Source: Marsupella aquatica
Lineage: Eukaryota > Marchantiophyta
DNA: 64,000 nt
Direction: 5' to 3'
NCBI GenBank assembly: GCA_973895155.1
Contig: OZ316896.1
Span: forward strand, 8,618,001-8,682,000
Part shown: positions 60,174 through 64,000 of the stretch, piece after piece
Position numbering within the stretch: the first letter of the stretch is position 1
Layout of the letters: the number at the start of each line of letters is the position of its first letter
Program-made: the position numbers and the translations under genes
The notes under the pieces: model-generated
Seen by the model: the letters and a program-made list of their open reading frames with translations, nothing else
Databases searched by the model: none
Told to the model about the DNA's origin: nothing

Positions 60174-61385
60174 GGTTGGATTGCCCAAATGTCAAGTCCA
60201 GAGGAATGATGTTTTATATATATGTGGAATAGGCAGTGGGGAAATTGTGGCCATCTAGATCTTCAACATGTAGTGAGTGTCCTCATTCAAAGACTCCTGT
60301 CAACAACAAAATGCTTACTAAGGTTCACTCACCCTAGTCAGATGAGTTGACAATTAAGAGTTGAATATTGTAATTTAGATGAAATGGAACTTGAGATTGG
60401 GGAATTGTTGAAACTGGATGGTTTGCCTACAAATGTTTTTCCATTGAATACACTGAAAGTTGCTTATAGAAAGGGTAGAACAGATTGCCATAGAATTGTT
60501 AAAATTGCATCAGGAATGAACAAAGCATTTAGGCGCAAAGCTAAAATACCAGCGAGGCGTGGAGAGGAACACATTCAGACATCAAGAAAAACAAGTTTTT
60601 TCCAAGAAAGTTCATACGACCAAAAGGACCAAACAAGCTTCAAGCATTTAATGCCCCGATGAGCTCTGTCGCCAATGCCTTATGCTTCCCGGCAATTGTT
60701 TGCATCAAGGACCAGCGTAAGAAATCATCCACGTCTCGAACCTTGTAAAAACTGGCACAGAAACAATAGTAACTCAATTGGCGTCGGGCTACGGAAAGGT
60801 TGGTGAGCAATGTGGCATGCCAAGAGAAGTTTCTGGATGACCACTTTACAGTACCATGTCTAGAGTCTGTGGACTTGTTTTTCTCAGTTCAAGGCTTATT
60901 AAGCAAAATTGAATTAGAGTCACAGAACAATTATTCTTACTAGCATTCCTGAGAATGAAGAAGGGTACTTTCGTAATTTTACAAACTTTACAAGCAATTT
61001 GGTAAATCTGGCAGCTTGCCGCAGTAATTTGGTAGATTTCCGTTCACATTATCTTGCAGTTTCCGTTCATGTTATGCGAGTGAAACCCAAACTTTGCCAT
61101 TCAATAAGATTCCTGCACTCAAAACTCATGACCAGGGACATTGGTTTAGTAACGACTGGGAGTAGGACTGAAACCTTCATGAACATGAGACATTTGACAA
61201 GATGCCTAGATGGATGAAAGTATTAACCTGGGTAACCACAAGATTCTAAAAAATTGTACTCATGTAGACAGTACTACTTCATTGGCACATTGTCGCCCTT
61301 CTTCAGAAAAATAGAACTTTGGATGCAGATTTGGATGGTAGTCTGGGTTTGTAGGATCATGGTTATGCATGATCTTACAAGTCAA

Positions 61386-61477
61386 TGGACCACAATGTTT
61401 CACAAACAACCTCAGATGGAAGACCTTAGAGTGGACCACAATGTTTTACAAACAACCTCAGATGGAAGACGTTAGAG
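61386..61477. repeat. 46-bp tandem duplication
   Basis: Copies starting tggaccacaatgtt at 61386 and 61432 both contain acaaacaacctcagatgga. Confidence 0.9.
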
Positions 61478-62340
61478 CAGAGTGAGCATTTTCAAAGTGT
61501 TAATTTGAACTATTTAATATATCACTTTTCCTCACGCATTCACTATTCTTGGTAGGGGTGAGATAGTTGGGTTTTAGTATTTCTAGGCAGATTCCTTTGC
61601 TTGACCCTCCTAGGAAGTTCACCCCCAAGCTCTACTAGGTTCTTCAATTTGCCATTACTTAGTGTTTCAGGAAGGGTTTCACTGCTTTGTGGTGGGCCTT
61701 TGTTTGGTCCAGTGAGATTTTTTGCTTTTTTTTTTGTTATTCCCCTTTGATTGGGTTGTTCGCATTTGGGATCTTGTTCTCGTTGAGCACCTTTTGTTTT
61801 TTGTTTGATATGTATACCTTTGTATCATATAAAGGATCATAATTTGGGTTCTCAAAAATTGTTAGGTGCATCAGAGCATACTTTTCTCTTTGCTAAAAAA
61901 CCTCTCATCTCAAAAAGGACTTAGTCCATCTGAGCCTGAATGTCAATGGTGGAGCTCATGGGGGCATCTACACAGCACAGTGTTTACTGCACCTGACTCG
62001 GCCACGGTAACGGTAAATGGGCCGAGAGAGATGCAGTGCACCATCACGCCCGGTAAAGAACTATTATCCGCCGACGGTTATATATGTAATAGTTAACCGA
62101 AGTGAACTCTCATGCACGTGTAGAAGGGGAGTGAATTCGGTGAAGTGAGTAGAAAAACTGAAAAGGTGGAGCAGTGCAGTGTTGGTGAGATTGATGTCAT
62201 TAATCGCGCTTTTCTAGAGCAGCGGAGCTGAGGGCACAGCAGCAGCAGCAACAGGAAACTCCACCGGCATTGTTTGCAGTCAGCCCAGTCCACTGCTGGA
62301 AGCCTGTAGGCAGCTAGAATCATGAGTCTCTCGGTATACA

Positions 62341-62349
62341 TATATATAG
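62341..62349 (+). promoter_or_regulatory. TATA-like box upstream of the AP2/ERF gene
   Basis: The run tatatatag lies in an otherwise mixed region about 540 bp before the first in-frame ATG. It fits if the gene has a long 5' leader. Position and function are inferred. Confidence 0.3.
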
Positions 62350-62882
62350 AGCGATGCCAAGGTAGTAGGAAAGCACCAACCAAATCCATTATGAAACCAG
62401 ACCTCGAGCCGTATAGTTCACCTCACTTGGTGGCCTCCCTCCCTTACCAAACCTGAATTTGGAGCTGCTGCTGCTACCACTCCTGCTGAAGTTGAATGTT
62501 TGTAACTTCTCATGGAGCAGCGGTCTCACTCACTCTTCCTCATTGCTGGCTGATGAATGAGTGATTCAATTGATGAGTAGTCGAATTGAGTGGTGTTCTG
62601 GAAACAGAGGAACGGGTGTGTAAGAAGAACAGCTGAGTGTTCGAACAGGGAAGAAGGGAATCAAACGAATTCGTGCGGCGAGCAATTGTACTGGCGCTGG
62701 TCTGGACTGAGTTGAGGTAAGCTTAGCTCAGTTTGAGCTGAGCTGAGGACGAGCTCACTGGCATTGTTGTCCGACTTCAGGAATTGGGTTCGATTGCTGG
62801 GATTGTGTTGGGCAAAGGTAGTACTGTAGAGCTGGAGCCTCGAAGAGTAGGTCTGGGTGGAAATTAAAGCCAGAGAGCCCCT

Positions 62883-64000
62883 ATGAGCAGGACGACACAA
62901 CTATCACACTCACTTGTGAATTTACGGACGGCGAAGCGAATGAACACGACGATGGGGGGCGAGAAGGGGCCATCGTCGCTGGCTCTCCGTCGCAGCACAG
63001 CAATGGCGTTCTTGAATCCAACTGGGAATAGCTTCTACCCGAGCACTCCGCCGCCTTGTACTGGCGAGGAGTTCGATTTGCTTGACTTCGGTAGTGCAAG
63101 CTACAGCAACGTCGGTCCCGATGACGATCCTCTGTGCCCCCGTTCGCCATGCTCGTACCCAAGTCACCCTTTGTTGTACTCCTCTCGAGCGGCGTCAGTG
63201 TCACCTCCTGCCTCGTACGCTGGAGCGCGAGGCTCATCAGGCTTTTTCTCTCGAAGCAGCTTCACCTCGGAATCCAACGAAGACTCGCCTCTCAGTGAGG
63301 AAGCCTCCATGTTTCCGACGAGCGATTTGGTCTGGGATCATCAGTCGTTCGGTGGGTTCAAAGACGATTGTGATTCTCTGACGTCTCTGTCCGATATTGA
63401 CTTGGAAATTGGCGACGGCATTGGAGCTTTGGTGTCTACTAAACTCGGGGGGGCGCCCACCGATGAGAATTTGTGCAGCAGCAGCAAGAGCGGGACTCCG
63501 ACCAAGGTGACCTCTTCGGAAAGTAGGAAGCGTCCGAGGCGAAAACCTCAGGAAGATACTCGACACCCAGTGTACCGAGGTGTGCGGAGGCGAAGTTGGG
63601 GTAAGTGGGTGTCCGAGATAAGGGAGCCAAGGAAAAAGTCTCGCATTTGGCTAGGCTCCTTTGCCACCCCGGAGATGGCAGCCAGGGCATACGACGTCGC
63701 TGCCCTGAGTCTCCGAGGGTCTGCGGCACTCCTCAACTTTCCTGAGAGTGTGTCCACACTTCCGCGACCATCAGTGATCTCTCCCAAAGCAATTCAAGCA
63801 GCTGCCACCGCAGCGGCTTTTTCTCTACCAGTGCAACAACACTGTGAGCCTCTTCGTACCACGAGGAGCAGCAGCAAGTGCAGCACTGCAACAGGCGCCA
63901 GTCCGCTGGCGCCTTCCACACCGGAAAAACTTGGGCCCTCGAAGAGAAGTATTTCGACGATTTCTCCGATTTCTCAGAGGCGATGCTCTAGTGGTCCGGT
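62883..64000 (+). CDS. AP2/ERF transcription factor, DREB A-4 (TINY-like), 3' end outside
   Basis: The frame is open from ATG 62883 to the window end (372 codons), without introns so far. The single AP2 domain (residues about 228-286) reads [59 protein letters not shown]. Val14 and Glu19 of the domain mark the DREB subfamily, which binds DRE/CRT (GCCGAC-type) promoter elements. The following [18 protein letters not shown] matches the motif after the domain in A-4 (TINY-like) members. A basic stretch just before it (RKRPRRKPQ) is a likely nuclear signal. The first 220 residues are Ser/Pro-rich with acidic patches ([18 protein letters not shown]) that could activate transcription. Other in-frame ATGs at 62940 and 63003 are possible starts. 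The N-terminal extension is longer than in most angiosperm A-4 proteins. Confidence 0.94.
   Translation, partial: MSRTTQLSHSLVNLRTAKRMNTTMGGEKGPSSLALRRSTAMAFLNPTGNSFYPSTPPPCTGEEFDLLDFGSASYSNVGPDDDPLCPRSPCSYPSHPLLYSSRAASVSPPASYAGARGSSGFFSRSSFTSESNEDSPLSEEASMFPTSDLVWDHQSFGGFKDDCDSLTSLSDIDLEIGDGIGALVSTKLGGAPTDENLCSSSKSGTPTKVTSSESRKRPRRKPQEDTRHPVYRGVRRRSWGKWVSEIREPRKKSRIWLGSFATPEMAARAYDVAALSLRGSAALLNFPESVSTLPRPSVISPKAIQAAATAAAFSLPVQQHCEPLRTTRSSSKCSTATGASPLAPSTPEKLGPSKRSISTISPISQRRCSSGP

Larger units (their letters stand above)
60182..62882. other. Intergenic region and upstream of the AP2 gene
   Basis: A frame of 92 codons at 60384-60662 (MELEIGELLKLDGLP) is not recognised. A 46-bp tandem pair lies at 61386-61477. 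A TATA-like run (tatatatag, 62341-62349) about 540 bp before the AP2 ATG is a possible core promoter. From about 62130 the sequence becomes purine- and GC-richer with ctgctgctg-type runs, as in long plant 5' leaders. Confidence 0.45.

Noticed and set aside
62881-63787. Several minus-strand frames of 80-118 codons
   Set aside because: All are antisense to the AP2/ERF coding frame, which has a clear domain.

Overview
This window is nuclear DNA of a land plant. The evidence is an intron-rich plant-type xylose isomerase, a plant-specific TOM1/THH1 seven-helix protein, a DREB-type AP2/ERF regulator, a Ty1/copia element, a PIF/Harbinger element and several MITE families. Genes are sparse (about four host loci in 64 kb) and repeats are many. 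I suspect an early-diverging land plant such as a bryophyte or lycophyte, but no single sequence here fixes the lineage.

Layout. At 1-3448 lie the last eight exons of a TOM1/THH1-type membrane protein. At 10420-14726 is a complete 17-exon xylose isomerase gene whose fifth-exon upstream intron carries a tandem duplication of an exon end. At 16-20 kb a decayed Pif1-like helicase is surrounded by copies of a small inverted-repeat transposon that makes 8-bp target duplications. At 24863-32005 is a complete copia element with identical 108-bp LTRs and a 5-bp target duplication. Its gag-pol frame is continuous but carries four in-frame stops, each explainable as C-to-T. At 35063-35705 and 52232-52667 are Tourist-like MITEs with TTA duplications. 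At 41637-48415 is a 6.8-kb PIF/Harbinger element with perfect 16-bp terminal repeats. It holds a SANT-type protein, a DDE transposase, a small coiled-coil protein and an ORF that looks like an RPA70-type zinc OB fold. At 49628-50534 (minus) are the last exons of a gene I do not recognise. At 62883-64000 the 5' part of a DREB A-4/TINY-like gene runs off the window.

The host genes do not form a pathway and are independent loci. The most unusual content is in the mobile elements: the Harbinger element with its extra ssDNA-binding-like ORF, the helicase relic with its MITE cluster, and the C-to-T-only damage in an otherwise young copia element. All exon models come from reading splice sites and frame continuity by eye. 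No alignment or transcript data were available.
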